Assembly: GCF_003597395.2 (NCBI RefSeq)
Contig: NC_133771.1
Span: 46,203,404 to 46,267,403, forward strand
Source: Chelonoidis abingdonii
Taxonomy: Eukaryota; Chordata; Testudines; Testudinidae
Length of the DNA: 64,000 nucleotides
Reading direction: 5' to 3'
The notes beneath the pieces are model-generated. The model made no database searches, had not been told where the DNA came from, and saw nothing but the letters and a program-made list of their open reading frames with translations. Shown piece by piece: positions 21,486 through 32,058 of the stretch. The stretch's first letter is position 1. Each line of letters begins with the position of its first letter. A program made the position numbers and the translations under genes.

Positions 21486-22270
21486 TGTCATAAACAGACA
21501 GTCCAGGGTTGTCATAAACAGATGGTTAAGGGTTAATGCCTCTTTAACCTGTAAAGGGTTAAAAAGTTCACCTAGCCTAGCTAACACCTGACCAGAGAAA
21601 TCAATGGGGGAACAAGATATTTCAAAAGGAAGGAGGGAAGTTTTTCCTTTGTTTAGAGTTTTCAGTTTCAGCCGGAGTGAAAAGATCAAGGAACCAGCCC
21701 TTATCAGAGTTAGTAAGTTTAGAAGAATAAATAAGGTTATTTTATTTCTTTGTAACCTGTCTTATGCAAAAATTGAAGGTAGAATCAAATTGGCTATTTG
21801 AGGTATTTTTTGGTGTAACTAAATTTGTGCCCAGGGGAACATCCTCTGTATGTTGAATCTGTTGTCTGTGAAGTAGACTGTCATGCTAACCTCTGCAGAG
21901 GTTTCTTCTTACCTTCTTTCTTTAATTAAGCCTTTTTTCTTAAAACCGATGATTTTTCCTGTTTTTTAGATTCACAGGGATTGGATCTGGACTCACCAAG
22001 GGGTTGGTGGGATGGGAAGGAAGAGGATGGTACATCTTCTCTTGTTTTAAAGATCCAAGGGATTTGGATTGTGTTCACTAGGGAATTGGTGAAGTCCCTC
22101 AAGGCTACCCAGGGAGGGGAAAGTTTTGGGGGGACAGGGAGTGCTCCAGACACTGAAATTCTGGATGGTGGCAGTGGTACCAGATCTAAGCTAGTAATTA
22201 AGCTTAGAAGAGTTCATGCAGGTCCCCACATCTGTACCCTAAAGTTTAGAGTGGGGAAGGAACCTTGACA
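21486..22270 (+). mobile_element. LTR, first of a head-to-tail pair (TGTCATAAACAGA family)
   Basis: It begins 'tgtcataaacaga' at 21486, repeats that start at 21510, and ends 'ggaaccttgaca' at 22270. Shared family marks with 11699-12648 and 54812-55684: 'taagggttaat', 'acctgtaaagggtt', 'acacctgacc', and near the 3' end 'gatctaagct.gtaattaag'. The frames inside (65 to 95 codons) are not conserved in the second LTR. Confidence 0.85.
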
Positions 22271-22975
22271 AGGGTTAATTCCTCTTTTACCTGTAAAGAG
22301 TTAAGAAGTTCACACACCTAGCTGACACCTGACCAGAGGAACCAATGGGGGGACAAGATGTTTTCAAAGAGGGAGAAGGGAAATCAGTCTTTGTCTGTTC
22401 AGAAAAGTTTGTGCCGGAGTGAAGGATCCAGGAATCATTGATCTAACATTTCTTAAAAGTAGTAAGTGTTTAGAGAAGGAATGTATTAGATTATGTTTAT
22501 TTTCTTTTGTAACTTCGTTTTTGCACAGAGGGAGAATCAAATTGGGTGTCTTTGTATAACTAAGGTTTTTGCCCAGAGAATTATCCTCTGTGTTTTGAAT
22601 CTGTTGTCTGTGAGAGTAGCTTGCATGCTAATCTCACAGAGGTATTCCTTTCACCCTTTTCCTTTAATTAAAAGTCTTCTTTTAAGAACCTGATTGTTTT
22701 TTCCTTGTTTTAAGAGCCAAGGATTTTTTGGATCTGGGCTCACCAGGAAGTGGTGGGAGGTGAATCTGTCTCAATCCTGCCAGGGAAAGTGGGCTAAAGA
22801 ATGGGGAAATATTTGGGGGGAAGACAGAGTTTCCAAATGACTTTCCCATAAACATTTGTTTAAACTATTTGGTGGTGGCAGCTACTAGATCTAAGCTGGT
22901 AAATAAGCTTAGGGGTTATCTCAGGCAGATCCCCATCTGTACCCTAAGGTTCAGAGTGGAGGTGACACCTTGACA
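22271..22975 (+). mobile_element. LTR, second of the pair, 5' end clipped
   Basis: It starts directly at 'agggttaattcctctttt', lacking the 'TGTCATAAACAGA' start, and ends 'acaccttgaca'. It runs collinear with the first LTR over its full length at roughly four fifths identity by eye (for example 'ttgaatctgttgtctgtga' in both). Pentamers ggatc (21481) and gggtc (22976) flank the pair, 4 of 5 equal, so the two may have arrived or been fixed as one unit. Confidence 0.82.
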
Positions 22976-22980
22976 GGGTC

Positions 22981-23507
22981 TTCCACAAGAACCTTGGAAT
23001 GCCCAGTGACAAACAATGTATTGTTGTTGTCTGGAATTATCCTGATGGGAAAAGAAGTACTCCCCTCTTGTGAAATAATATGGGTCACAAGATTCTTGGA
23101 ACAGAGCCCTGGAGGCAGTAGCTGTTGTCAGAGTAAGTCTTCCTGTAAAGCAAATACTCAGCTATGGGACCAATCCTATAAGATGTGGCATGTCTCCTGT
23201 GAGGTGCTGAACACCCTCAACTCCTGTTGGTGTGATTAGAAGTCAAGGACATTCAGCACCTACCAGGATCAGATACTAAATCTGGGAACCAGCAAAGGAG
23301 GGAACAAAAAAATGTATATAGAGGAGTCTGCTGATCATCAGTGTATTCTTGCTTTAGTAAAATTGTCACCATTTTTCAGTAGTTGGATTTGCTGTTCCAT
23401 AACTTTAATCAGTTGGGAGATTGAATCAATAGTAAAAGGTAGATAACATCAGATTAATTCTAGTTCTTTCCAGGCAATTTATCCTGGGGGGTAACTGGGT
23501 TTTTCCT
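22981..23507. other. No recognisable feature
   Basis: An 89-codon frame (22970-23239) has no recognisable domain. Confidence 0.4.
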
Positions 23508-23905
23508 AAAAGAACAGGAGTACTTTTGGCACCTTAGAGACTAACAAATTTATTTGAGTATAAGCTTTCATGGGCTACAGCCCACTTCACTGGATGCATA
23601 GAATGGAACACACAGTAAGAAGATATTTATACATACAGAGAACATGAAGAGGTGGCAGTACCCATACCAACTGTAAGAGGCTAATTAATTAAGAGATGCT
23701 ATTATCAGCTGGGGAGAAAAACTTTTGAAGTGATAATCAAGATGGCCCATTTCGGACAGTCGACACGAAGGTGTGAGGATACTTTAACATGGGGAAATAG
23801 AGTGAATTAGTGTAATGACTGAGCCATTCCCAGTCTCTGTTCAAACCTAAGTTAATGGTATCTAGTTTGCATATTAATTCAAGTTCAGGTTTTTCCTGTT
23901 TAATT
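23508..23905 (-). mobile_element. Retroelement 3' tail, class uncertain
   Basis: On the minus strand the first part reads in frame 'ELELICKLDTINLGLNRDWE', followed by 'WLSHYTNSLYFPML', then a non-coding stretch ending 'gtctctaaggtgccaaaag' and 'tactcctgttctttt'. I recognise this as a widespread reptilian interspersed repeat but cannot place its class with certainty. No reverse-transcriptase domain is present. Confidence 0.6.
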
Positions 23906-24947
23906 TTAGTTACTGCTTTACTCTAAGGTAGTACACTATTTACTATGTTCCCTTCTGCATATAGAGCCTAAGATCAACCTGACATTGAGGGATAATGACA
24001 GATCATTTCTATTTCAACAAAATTGAACTCACCTGGTTCCAGGGTGACCTGTACCTTTGACCCCCTGTTCACTATCTCTGTGGGCATACCTTTCAAGTGA
24101 CAGGTCCAGCGCCTGTACTTTTCTCAGAGTGGAACTCTCACATCCAACTGGGTTTGGCCCTGAGAGAGAGTTATAGACTTCCCTGAGGAAGTTAAGAACA
24201 GTAGGTAAATGCAGTGAAACTGAATAGTTGTTTCAAAAGAAAGTATTATTTATCCATAGGAATATAGCCATCAGAGAGAAAAGGGTTGACATAACAAGAG
24301 ACCAAAAATCCAACAAACAGTGGTCCTGGTACTTCAAACCAAGTGTTTGGCCCAAGTCCTGACTCAATAACCCGTCAATCACTGGTTTCCAAGGTCTGCA
24401 TATAAACTTTTCCAGTGGACAGTAGGGGAACCAAGACCAACTTTCCTATTCTGAGTTCCAGTAAAAGGACCCTGTAATAAGCAGTTAAGGTCTCTCTATT
24501 CAGATTCCATGCTCCCATCCTGAGTTTCTCCATACATCAGCCTGTCCACAGGCCGTTCCCACCATCCCCTCCTTGGGCTTCCTGCATACCTGTGTTCGTC
24601 TCAGACATCCCGAAGTCTAGATTTTATTCTTTCTTCAGGGCCCTGGCTCACAGGATTCTCCCTGGAGTTCTCCAACAGATCTCAAACCAAAAAGTACAAA
24701 CTTAAACCACTTCTACCCTTCCCAAGCTGGAATTTAGTCCTTCACAAGTCTTCCCCAATACTCTTCTGCTCAGCTGAACACCAACATCCCAGTGCTTTGT
24801 CCCTACTTTGAGACTCAACACAGAAGGAAAAGCTCCTCCTATAACTTTTCCCAATTCTCCTCTCTCCTGACTTCTACCAGACCTTTCTCAGGAATCAAGC
24901 ACTCCCAGCATTCTCCTCCTGGGGCTCCCTCTATCTTATATTTCTCA
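23906..24947. other. No recognisable feature
   Basis: About 1 kb, C-rich near 24500-24900. No supported gene; a 72-codon frame there runs into the MITE. Confidence 0.4.
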
Positions 24948-25222
24948 GGGTATGTCTTCACTAGCAACGTTCAAGTGCTGCTGTGGCAGCACTTTAATAT
25001 GGCTATGTAGTCACGGCATCAGCGCTGCTCTCCCAGTGCTATAAAAAAGCCCACCCCCACAAGGGGAGTAGCTACCAGCGCTGGGAGCATGGCTCCCACT
25101 GTTGGGGCACTGTCTACATTGCCACTTTACAGCGCTGAACCTTGCAGCACTCAGGGGTGTGTTTTTTCACACCCCTGAGTGGGAAAGTTGCAGTGCTGTA
25201 AAGTGGCAGTATAGACAAACCC
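24948..25222. mobile_element. MITE of the 'gtctacact' class with internal stem
   Basis: Ends 'gggtatgtcttcact' and 'agtatagacaaaccc' are inverted. The right half holds a stem: 'gccactttacagcgctg' at 25120 is mirrored by 'cagtgctgtaaagtggc' at 25191, with 'caggggtgtg' and 'cacacccctg' forming its tip. Flanking trinucleotides tca and aca. Confidence 0.8.
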
Positions 25223-25404
25223 ACAGTCCCTTTAAGGAAACCTGACTTCTTTCCTGGTGGACCTGCTAATTGACCTAACATCCCTCCAGGTGCCAGCAAA
25301 TGGGTTAATTGTGCTCTCTGACTCCTGTTAATTCCCCCGCCCCCACCCCAGTACTACTGTGGAGGTTTTTACTCTGTCCGAAGCTCACATCAGTAATAAA
25401 AGAT
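25223..25404. other. No recognisable feature
   Basis: Short spacer. Confidence 0.4.
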
Positions 25405-25509
25405 GGGCCTGCTTCTTCTCTCACACCAGTTTTAAATTGGTATAACTCTATGGACTTCAATGGAATTACTCCTCATTTACACTGATGTAAATGAAAGCAA
25501 AATCAGGAC
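25405..25509. mobile_element. Old palindromic MITE, near complete
   Basis: Left 'gggcctgcttcttctctcac' and right 'gaaagcaaaatcagga' mirror each other, with the core 'ggacttcaatggaattac'. Confidence 0.6.
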
Positions 25510-25631
25510 TGAAGATTATAAATATTGAACAAGCCAAATTCTCATTTATATTATTTAGGGAAAAACCAAGTTATTAATATGATTCCATGTTTTGGATTTT
25601 TAAACACACAAATTAAGAAATTGAAAGATAT

Positions 25632-25711
25632 GGGGTCAGACCACCAGTTGGTGCAGTGTCATAGCTGAATCTGTACAGCTACTCCAGTTTAGATTAGCTA
25701 AGGATCTGGCC
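25632..25711. mobile_element. Old palindromic MITE, decayed
   Basis: The right end 'gctaaggatctggcc' matches 5933-5947 ('gctgaggatctggcc'). The left end is eroded. Confidence 0.45.
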
Positions 25712-26244
25712 TGCTGTTTTCAAATGAAGTATAACTCATCGACATCACACATATTATAGCTTTTACCAACAGTGAACACTGGGAGATTGGTCCTTCAAAG
25801 AGCTCCATTCAGGGGGATGCCCACACCTATGCAGAGCACCATTGAAACCAGTAGGGAAAAGTTGCAGCAGGGATTTCATTCCAGGATCAGAACACTGAGT
25901 CCTATTTAAACCCCACTCCAAATGCATATAATGCACTTACTAAAGGTCTCCTTTTGTGTTGAAACTTTAGATGCTTCATCTCAGCAGAAAGGTGATTTTT
26001 TTAAAAATAAGCAAAACTCTTGAACTGTTTTTGAGTTCTTACACTGAAAAAATCTGCTTTTTCTGCTGGAAAAGAATTTAAAATTATTTTGTGTGCAAGT
26101 TTTACCAATAGAAACTGTCATTCTTTCCATATAAATTGCCCCAAAGATTTCAGTTGTGCCCTGCACCACTGTTTCTCAACCTGTGGGGTATAATCCATAC
26201 TGGATTGTGCACCCATCCTGAATTATTTCCAGTTGTTTTGTTTT
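25712..26244. other. No clear feature; possible hAT terminus at 26165
   Basis: 'caccactgtttctcaacctg' at 26163 resembles a hAT end such as 18299, but no partner end was found. Confidence 0.35.
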
Positions 26245-27235
26245 TTTCATAGATTCTGAGACCAAAAGGGACCATTGTGATCATCTACTCTGACTTCATG
26301 TATAAAGCAGACCATAGAACCTCCTCAAAATAATTCCTAGAGCCCTAGAGCATATCTTTTAGAAAAATCCTTTGGACTTCTCTTTGGCAAAATAAACTGA
26401 TTGAGCTCCTTCGACATGCCTACACTGCAATTAAAAACCCATGGCTGGCTCATGTCAGCTGATTCAAGCAAGGGGCTTGGGCTTGTGGTGGAACTGGACA
26501 CAGTATTTCAGCCATGGTTGCACTGTGCCCAATAGAGAGATAAAATAACCTCTCTATTCCAACTCAAGATTCTCCTGTTCAAGGATCACATTAGTTCTGT
26601 TGGCCACAGGGTCACACTGGAAGCTCTTGTTCAGCTGATTATATACCAGCACCCCCAATTTTTTTTCAGTCACTGCTTCCCAGAAAAGAGATCACCAGTC
26701 TGTAAGTATGGCCTGCATGGTTTGTTCCTAGATGTATATATTTACATTTAGCCATACCAAAATGCACATTGTTTGTTTGCACTCAGCTTTCCAAGTGATG
26801 CAGATCACTCTGTATCAGTGATCTGTTTTCTTCAGTTTTCTCTCTCCTCAGATTTTTGTATCATCTGCAAACTTTATCATTGATGATTTTATGTTGTCTT
26901 CCAAGTCTTTGATAAAAATGTTAAATAGCATAGGATCAAGAATCAATCCCTGCAGGACCCTGTCTGAAACACACCCGCTCAATGATGAGTCCCTGTGTAC
27001 AATTACATTTTGAAACCAGTTAGCCAGTTTTTAATCCCTCTAACATGTGCCATGTAATATTTATATCATTCTAGTTTTTTTAATCATGGTATTACCAACA
27101 CTATTTATTACCTTTTATCAACCAAACTAGTACTCTTATCAAAAAAAGATATCAAGTTAGTATGACAAGATCTATTTTCCATAAATCCATGTTGATTGCC
27201 CTTAATTACATTCCCTCATTTAATTCTTTATTAAT
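26245..27235 (-). pseudogene. CR1 LINE copy 1: reverse-transcriptase core and 3' end
   Basis: Minus-strand reading gives 'HGFMENRSCHTNLISFFDKS' near 27200-27130, a diverged stretch, then 'LDPMLFNIFIKDLEDNIKS' and 'SMIKFADDTKI' near 26950-26855. The FADD box carries the paired catalytic aspartates of reverse transcriptase. The left end 'tcatagattctgagaccaaa' with 'gggaccattgtgatcatct' is the CR1 3' terminus. Stops and frameshifts break the frame. A 'gcctacactgcaatta' MITE piece (26411-26482) interrupts the 3' half. The copy sits against copy 2, from which it may have split off the 3' part. Confidence 0.75.
26411..26482. mobile_element. MITE left-end fragment
   Basis: 'gcctacactgcaattaaaaa' followed by 'ggctcatgtcagctgattca' and 'gggcttgggcttg' matches the start of a common turtle MITE. 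The right end is missing. Confidence 0.5.
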
Positions 27236-27493
27236 CATGTCCATTTTGTTGCCCAGTCACCCAGTTTTGAGAAATTGTATTGTAGCTCTTCACAGTCTGC
27301 CTGGGACTTAACTATCTTGAGTAGTTTTGTATCATCTGCAAATTTTGTCACCTCACTGTTTACCCCTTTTTCCAGATAATTTATGAATATGTTGAATAGG
27401 ACTAGTCTCAGTACAGACCCCTAGGAGACCCCACTATTTACCTCTCTCCATTCTGAAAACTGACCATTTATTCCTACCCTTTGTTTCATATAT

Positions 27494-28178
27494 NNNNNNN
27501 NNNNNNNNNNNNNNNNNNNNNNNNNNNNNNNNNNNNNNNNNNNNNNNNNNNNNNNNNNNNNNNNNNNNNNNNNNNNNNNNNNNNNNNNNNNNNNNNNNNN
27601 NNNNNNNNNNNNNNNNNNNNNNNNNNNNNNNNNNNNNNNNNNNNNNNNNNNNNNNNNNNNNNNNNNNNNNNNNNNNNNNNNNNNNNNNNNNNNNNNNNNN
27701 NNNNNNNNNNNNNNNNNNNNNNNNNNNNNNNNNNNNNNNNNNNNNNNNNNNNNNNNNNNNNNNNNNNNNNNNNNNNNNNNNNNNNNNNNNNNNNNNNNNN
27801 NNNNNNNNNNNNNNNNNNNNNNNNNNNNNNNNNNNNNNNNNNNNNNNNNNNNNNNNNNNNNNNNNNNNNNNNNNNNNNNNNNNNNNNNNNNNNNNNNNNN
27901 NNNNNNNNNNNNNNNNNNNNNNNNNNNNNNNNNNNNNNNNNNNNNNNNNNNNNNNNNNNNNNNNNNNNNNNNNNNNNNNNNNNNNNNNNNNNNNNNNNNN
28001 NNNNNNNNNNNNNNNNNNNNNNNNNNNNNNNNNNNNNNNNNNNNNNNNNNNNNNNNNNNNNNNNNNNNNNNNNNNNNNNNNNNNNNNNNNNNNNNNNNNN
28101 NNNNNNNNNNNNNNNNNNNNNNNNNNNNNNNNNNNNNNNNNNNNNNNNNNNNNNNNNNNNNNNNNNNNNNNNNNNNNN
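27494..28178. other. Assembly gap, 685 N
   Basis: The gap hides the middle of CR1 copy 2 and the inner side of the LTR. Long frames across it are all X. Confidence 0.98.
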
Positions 28179-28530
28179 GCTGCTTTTCTGAGTTCACCTG
28201 CCTCTTTTATTATCTAAGATTACACATGCGCAAATGCACAGCACAATTCAAAATTTCCTACAAAAATCTTCCATCACGAGCTCAAAAGCATAGCAAACTA
28301 CAAAACATCCCCAGCTGCAAACACAGTAGTCAGTGTGAGAAACTGCAGAAGAGGGAAGCTACAAAACACTGCCAGGTGCAGACGAGGCCGCCTGTGTGAA
28401 AGCAAGGGGGAAGGATGGAGGAAGGCCAAATTCCTGCGATAAGCAAGCGGGTGTGCCCAGCTTGCAAGCAAGAACAAAATGCCCCAATTAAAGGGGCACC
28501 CAGGCCTGTGGGCCCGGGGTCATTCCTACA
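28179..28530 (-). mobile_element. LTR end inserted in CR1 (partial, into gap)
   Basis: Read on the minus strand it starts 'tgtaggaatgaccccgggcc' exactly where CR1 similarity stops (28530/28531), and about 320 bp in shows 'aataaaagaggcaggtg', a polyadenylation signal of the kind found at an LTR R/U5 border. The other end lies in the gap, so it may be a solo LTR or the edge of a longer provirus-like insertion. No coding part is visible. Confidence 0.55.
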
Positions 28531-28994
28531 AGTTTTTCTGCAATGGCCTTATCGTCCTTGAGTGCTCCTTTAGCATCTCAATCATCCAGTGGCCCCACTG
28601 ATTGTTTAGCAGGCTTCCTGCTTCTGACGTACTTAAAAAAAAAGTGTCGTTACTTTTTCAGTTCTTTTGATCTACTGTGTTCCTGGGCCTTCTCTTGATC
28701 GGCTTCAAACCAGTTTTGTAGGTTAGCTGGAGAGGAGACAAAATCTTTAAAGCTAATAGTCCTAGCATTTGCAGAAGAGTTGCTTATCTTTGCCATTCTT
28801 TCCTTTCCTGCTTTTCTTTTTTCAGAAAGCACCCTGTTCTGTTAAATCAATGTAGTGATCCAGAAAACATCTCACAAACGGTGTCAATTTACAGTATTAA
28901 TAAACTATTAGAGAGCAGCTCCAAATCCTTCAATATCTTCCCCCAATGAAGATGAATGGAACAGGAGTACCTCTGAAGCACCATAGGGAAGTTT

Positions 28995-29135
28995 TCACAC
29001 CTTCTTTTTAGAGAGAACATCTGCCATCATGTTTGCACACCCTTTGACATGAATCATCTCCTTCTCATAATCTTGGAGTACCAGGCTCCATCTTAGCAAT
29101 TTGACATTTTCCACATGAGAAACATGCTCCTCCCA
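28995..29135 (-). pseudogene. Ty3/Gypsy-like RNase H C-terminal remnant
   Basis: The minus-strand frame from about 29135 to a stop at 28995 reads 'HVENVKLLRWSLVLQDYEKE', then 'MIHVKGCANMMADVLSKKKV'. The order RWSL-LQ-Y, H-KG--N--AD-LS is the well-known end of the RNase H domain in Ty3/Gypsy pol proteins. Only about 45 residues survive, with no reverse-transcriptase or integrase part next to them. The adjoining CR1 on the left is unrelated. Confidence 0.65.
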
Positions 29136-29743
29136 TCTCTAATTAAAGATACAAATGCCCTACTATGTCAGGGCAAATTCCCCCATCCCAATCCACAGGA
29201 TATCAAAACCTAACTGGGGCTCCTTGAAAGCCAAGAAACTCAGAGAATCTCTGCCTCCCCCGACATTAATTTAGATCCATATATTCACATAGTAAACAAA
29301 GCAGGAACCTGACCAGCACAGAGTATTCATAAATTATTAGAGTCCAAATCCATCACACCAAGTAATTGAAAAGATTTTTTAAAAATAGACATCTCTTGAT
29401 GTTGCTGGAGAAGCAGAATAACTCCTTTTGCTGATTTTTTTAAGTAATGGCAATATTTCTGTGTGCATTGTGTTTGTGCTGACCAATCCTGACAGATACT
29501 TCTAAGGAGCAAATTTTTAACCTTTTTGTGGATTCTTTAAAACAAAGTAAAATTCAGCGGCAATGATGTTATTCAAATATATACTGGTGGTGCTGCGGCT
29601 ACAGCTAGGAAAAAGAGTGGCCTCTGAGCTAGAATCAGAGCTTTCCAAGACTTGTGTAAAGCAGATTCAGTGCATTATCTAAAGAGAACCGCTAACAGCA
29701 AAGTAATTATCTCCTGAATTACATTCGTTATGTATCCCTATCA
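29136..29743. other. No recognisable feature
   Basis: A possible N-terminal continuation of the hAT transposase was looked for and not found. Confidence 0.4.
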
Positions 29744-30490
29744 GATGCTATAAAATTAGCAAATTTTATCAAGTCAAGGACACTCAATTCAAGACTTTGA
29801 GAGAATATGTGCTCTGAGCAACAAAACCTCTTCTCCATACTGAAGTAAAATAGCTGTCAAAAGGCAACATTTTGAGTTTAAGTGTTTGAACTCAGAAATT
29901 AAGTCTTTTTATTTCTGGAAAGCAATTCAGTGAAGCAATACACTAGTGACTGTATATTCTGGCAGACCTGTCTGATACTTTTGATAAGTTAAATATACTC
30001 AGTTTGTCACTGCAGAGATATGATTCAAACTTTCTGAACATGACAGACAAGTTAGCTGCATTCAAAGAAAAGCTTAATCTATATGGGCAAGGGGGAAGAA
30101 GAGGTATAGAAATAATGACCTCATTTAAACTTCTTGGAGACATCTGTATAAAAATTAAAAATTGTGTGGAATGAAAGGAATACTGAGCACATATCAAAAT
30201 AAAGCAAATTCATGAATCTTTCTCAGAGTCTGAGATTAATGACGTGAAGCAATATGGCTGGGTAAAAAGTCTTTTCAAAGAAGCAGTTGTTAACTGTGCT
30301 TTTCTGCCAAGTGAAGATGTGGAGGTATGGACTGAACTTTCCACTGATTGTTCAATGAAAATAAAACCTCGGCCACAGACATGGTGTTAATTTTGACTCT
30401 GTGCTTCAAATAAATATCCTGGGAAAGGATGAAAGAATTGTGCCTGTTGCTACCATTTGGATCTTCTGTGAACTACAGTTCTCTGTGATT
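29744..30490 (+). pseudogene. hAT transposase relic (ZBED5/SCAND3-type family)
   Basis: The plus strand reads 'AIKLANFIKSRTLNSRL' (29747-29797), shifts frame to 'HTEVK-LSKGNILS' (29836; the expected Trp codon is tag), then 'LADLSDTFDKLNILSLSLQR' (29959) and 'MTDKLAAFKEKLNLYGQ' (30040), two stops (30172, 30184), 'YGWVKSLF' (30253) and, in another frame, 'LLPFGSS' (30447). This block order is that of hAT transposases of the type domesticated in vertebrate ZBED5- and SCAND3-like genes. The N-terminal BED finger and the terminal inverted repeats were not found. At least three stops and two frameshifts make it non-functional. Confidence 0.78.
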
Positions 30491-31544
30491 CCCATGATAT
30501 AAATAAAACCTAGCAGATTACCTCTTGACAATGATTTGACATGTGATGACAAATTATCACAAAACTCAAATGTCACACTAGAAATATTATGTTGCGATTA
30601 TGTTTTACTTCCAACACAATTAACAGTGAAACAGTTAACAATGTTGACATTAAATATATCATATGTAGGTTAACAACCTCACTGAGATGAATGGGCAGTT
30701 GTTTTAGGCTTTCTGAAAATTTAGGCTGATGTAACTATTGGTTTACAATCTGTTCACATTTTCAAGGTTAACTATAGAACCATTAGAGGAAATAAAATGT
30801 AGTATGACATTGTAGGTTCTGGAACACAATTTTACAGAAAAGAGTGGCAAAATGGCAAATTCTACAGTAACCTACATCAAAGTAAAAATTGCAGAATGCC
30901 TGCAAAATTAGAGATGCTTTAAGGCATTATTCTTATTCTGCTACTGAATACCTCCATCTTATTGTCTATGCTGGGAAAGCAGGTACATTTCAGTAACATG
31001 GAAGTTTCACCTTTATTCCTTCCTGTTTGTTTTATAATCTGGTAACAATTTCTCCCATTTTGAATCTAGGAGGCTCATAACACACCTGATTTTAAATGAA
31101 AACCATCTAATCCAAAGAGAGTTGATTCACATTGTAAATGGTATTCAAGTAGTTCATGGGACCTCCTTCTACTTTCATTATACAAATTTTACACATATTC
31201 CCAGGACTTCCATAAATTTACTCCCAATGTACATCAGTTCAACTGAGATGAAAAATGCAACCTGCGAGTCTATAAATCCTCCTTTCTACACCATCAGCAA
31301 TTCCATGAGTTTCTCTCCCTTAACAGTCCTATTCTTTTATGAGGTATCAGCTATAAAGCTGGATAGGAAAGCACATCGTATTTCCCCCCCTCTCCCATCT
31401 TGTTTATTCCAGCAATTTTTAAAAACATAAAATCTATAAAAGGCATGCTACATGATACATTCATTTAATATAAAAATCACTATTTAAACTAAAGTGTAAA
31501 CAAAACTACAGTTAAAACCACTGGCCTTTCTAAATGTCTGGGAG
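30491..31544. other. No recognisable feature
   Basis: A 102-codon frame (31122-31430, +) lies here. It has no domain I know, and I see no splice or promoter context. Confidence 0.4.
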
Positions 31545-31627
31545 CAACCGGCAGAGGCGGAGGAAACTGGGATTGTTTAGTCTGCAAAAGAGAAGAGTGA
31601 GGGGGTGATCTGATAGCAGCCATCAAC

Positions 31628-32023
31628 CATAGGCACCAACTCTGTGGGTGCTTCGGGGCTGGAGCACCCACAGGGAAAAATTAGTGAGTTCTCTGCACCC
31701 AATGGCAGCCAAGCTCCCTTCCTCTCCCGCCCTACCTCCTCCACCCCAAGTGCACCGTGTCCCATCTCCTTCACCTACCACGCTCCAGCATGCTCCGGGA
31801 GGGTGGGGAAGAAGAACGAAAATGTGGCACGCTTAGGGGAGAAGGCAGGGAAGAGGTGGGGCCAGGGCAGGGATTTGAGAAAGGAGTTGGAATAGGGCCA
31901 GGGAGGTGGCAGAGCTGTGGTGGGGACTTTGGGGTAGGAGTTGGAATCAGGGAAGGGCCGAGTGGGACAGGGGCAAGCGGGAGGGTCAAGCACCCAGGGA
32001 AAGAGGGGAAGTTGGTGTCTATG
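31628..32023. mobile_element. hAT-type MITE inside CR1, 396 bp
   Basis: Ends 'cataggcaccaact' and 'agttggtgtctatg' are inverted with one mismatch. The CR1 octamer is duplicated: ccatcaac (31620-31627) and ccttcaac (32024-32031). The G-rich interior gives several overlapping frames on both strands that are not genes. Confidence 0.9.
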
Positions 32024-32058
32024 CCTTCAACTACCTGAAAGGGGGTTCCAAAGAGGAT

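Larger units (their letters stand above)
27236..28860 (-). pseudogene. CR1 LINE copy 2: linker and reverse transcriptase, broken by LTR and gap
   Basis: Left of the gap the minus strand encodes 'VTKFADDTKLLKIVKSQADC', a catalytic FADD box collinear with 58090-58160. Right of the gap, 28531-28680 encodes the pre-RT linker ('KYVRSRKPANQ', 'GALKDDKAIAEKL'), and 28832-28650 an adjoining open stretch ending 'EHSRSKELKK'. Both flanks belong to one CR1 orientation, so one insertion is the simplest reading. It lacks the 3' part beyond 27236, where copy 1 begins. An LTR (28179-28530) and 685 Ns interrupt it. Confidence 0.7.
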
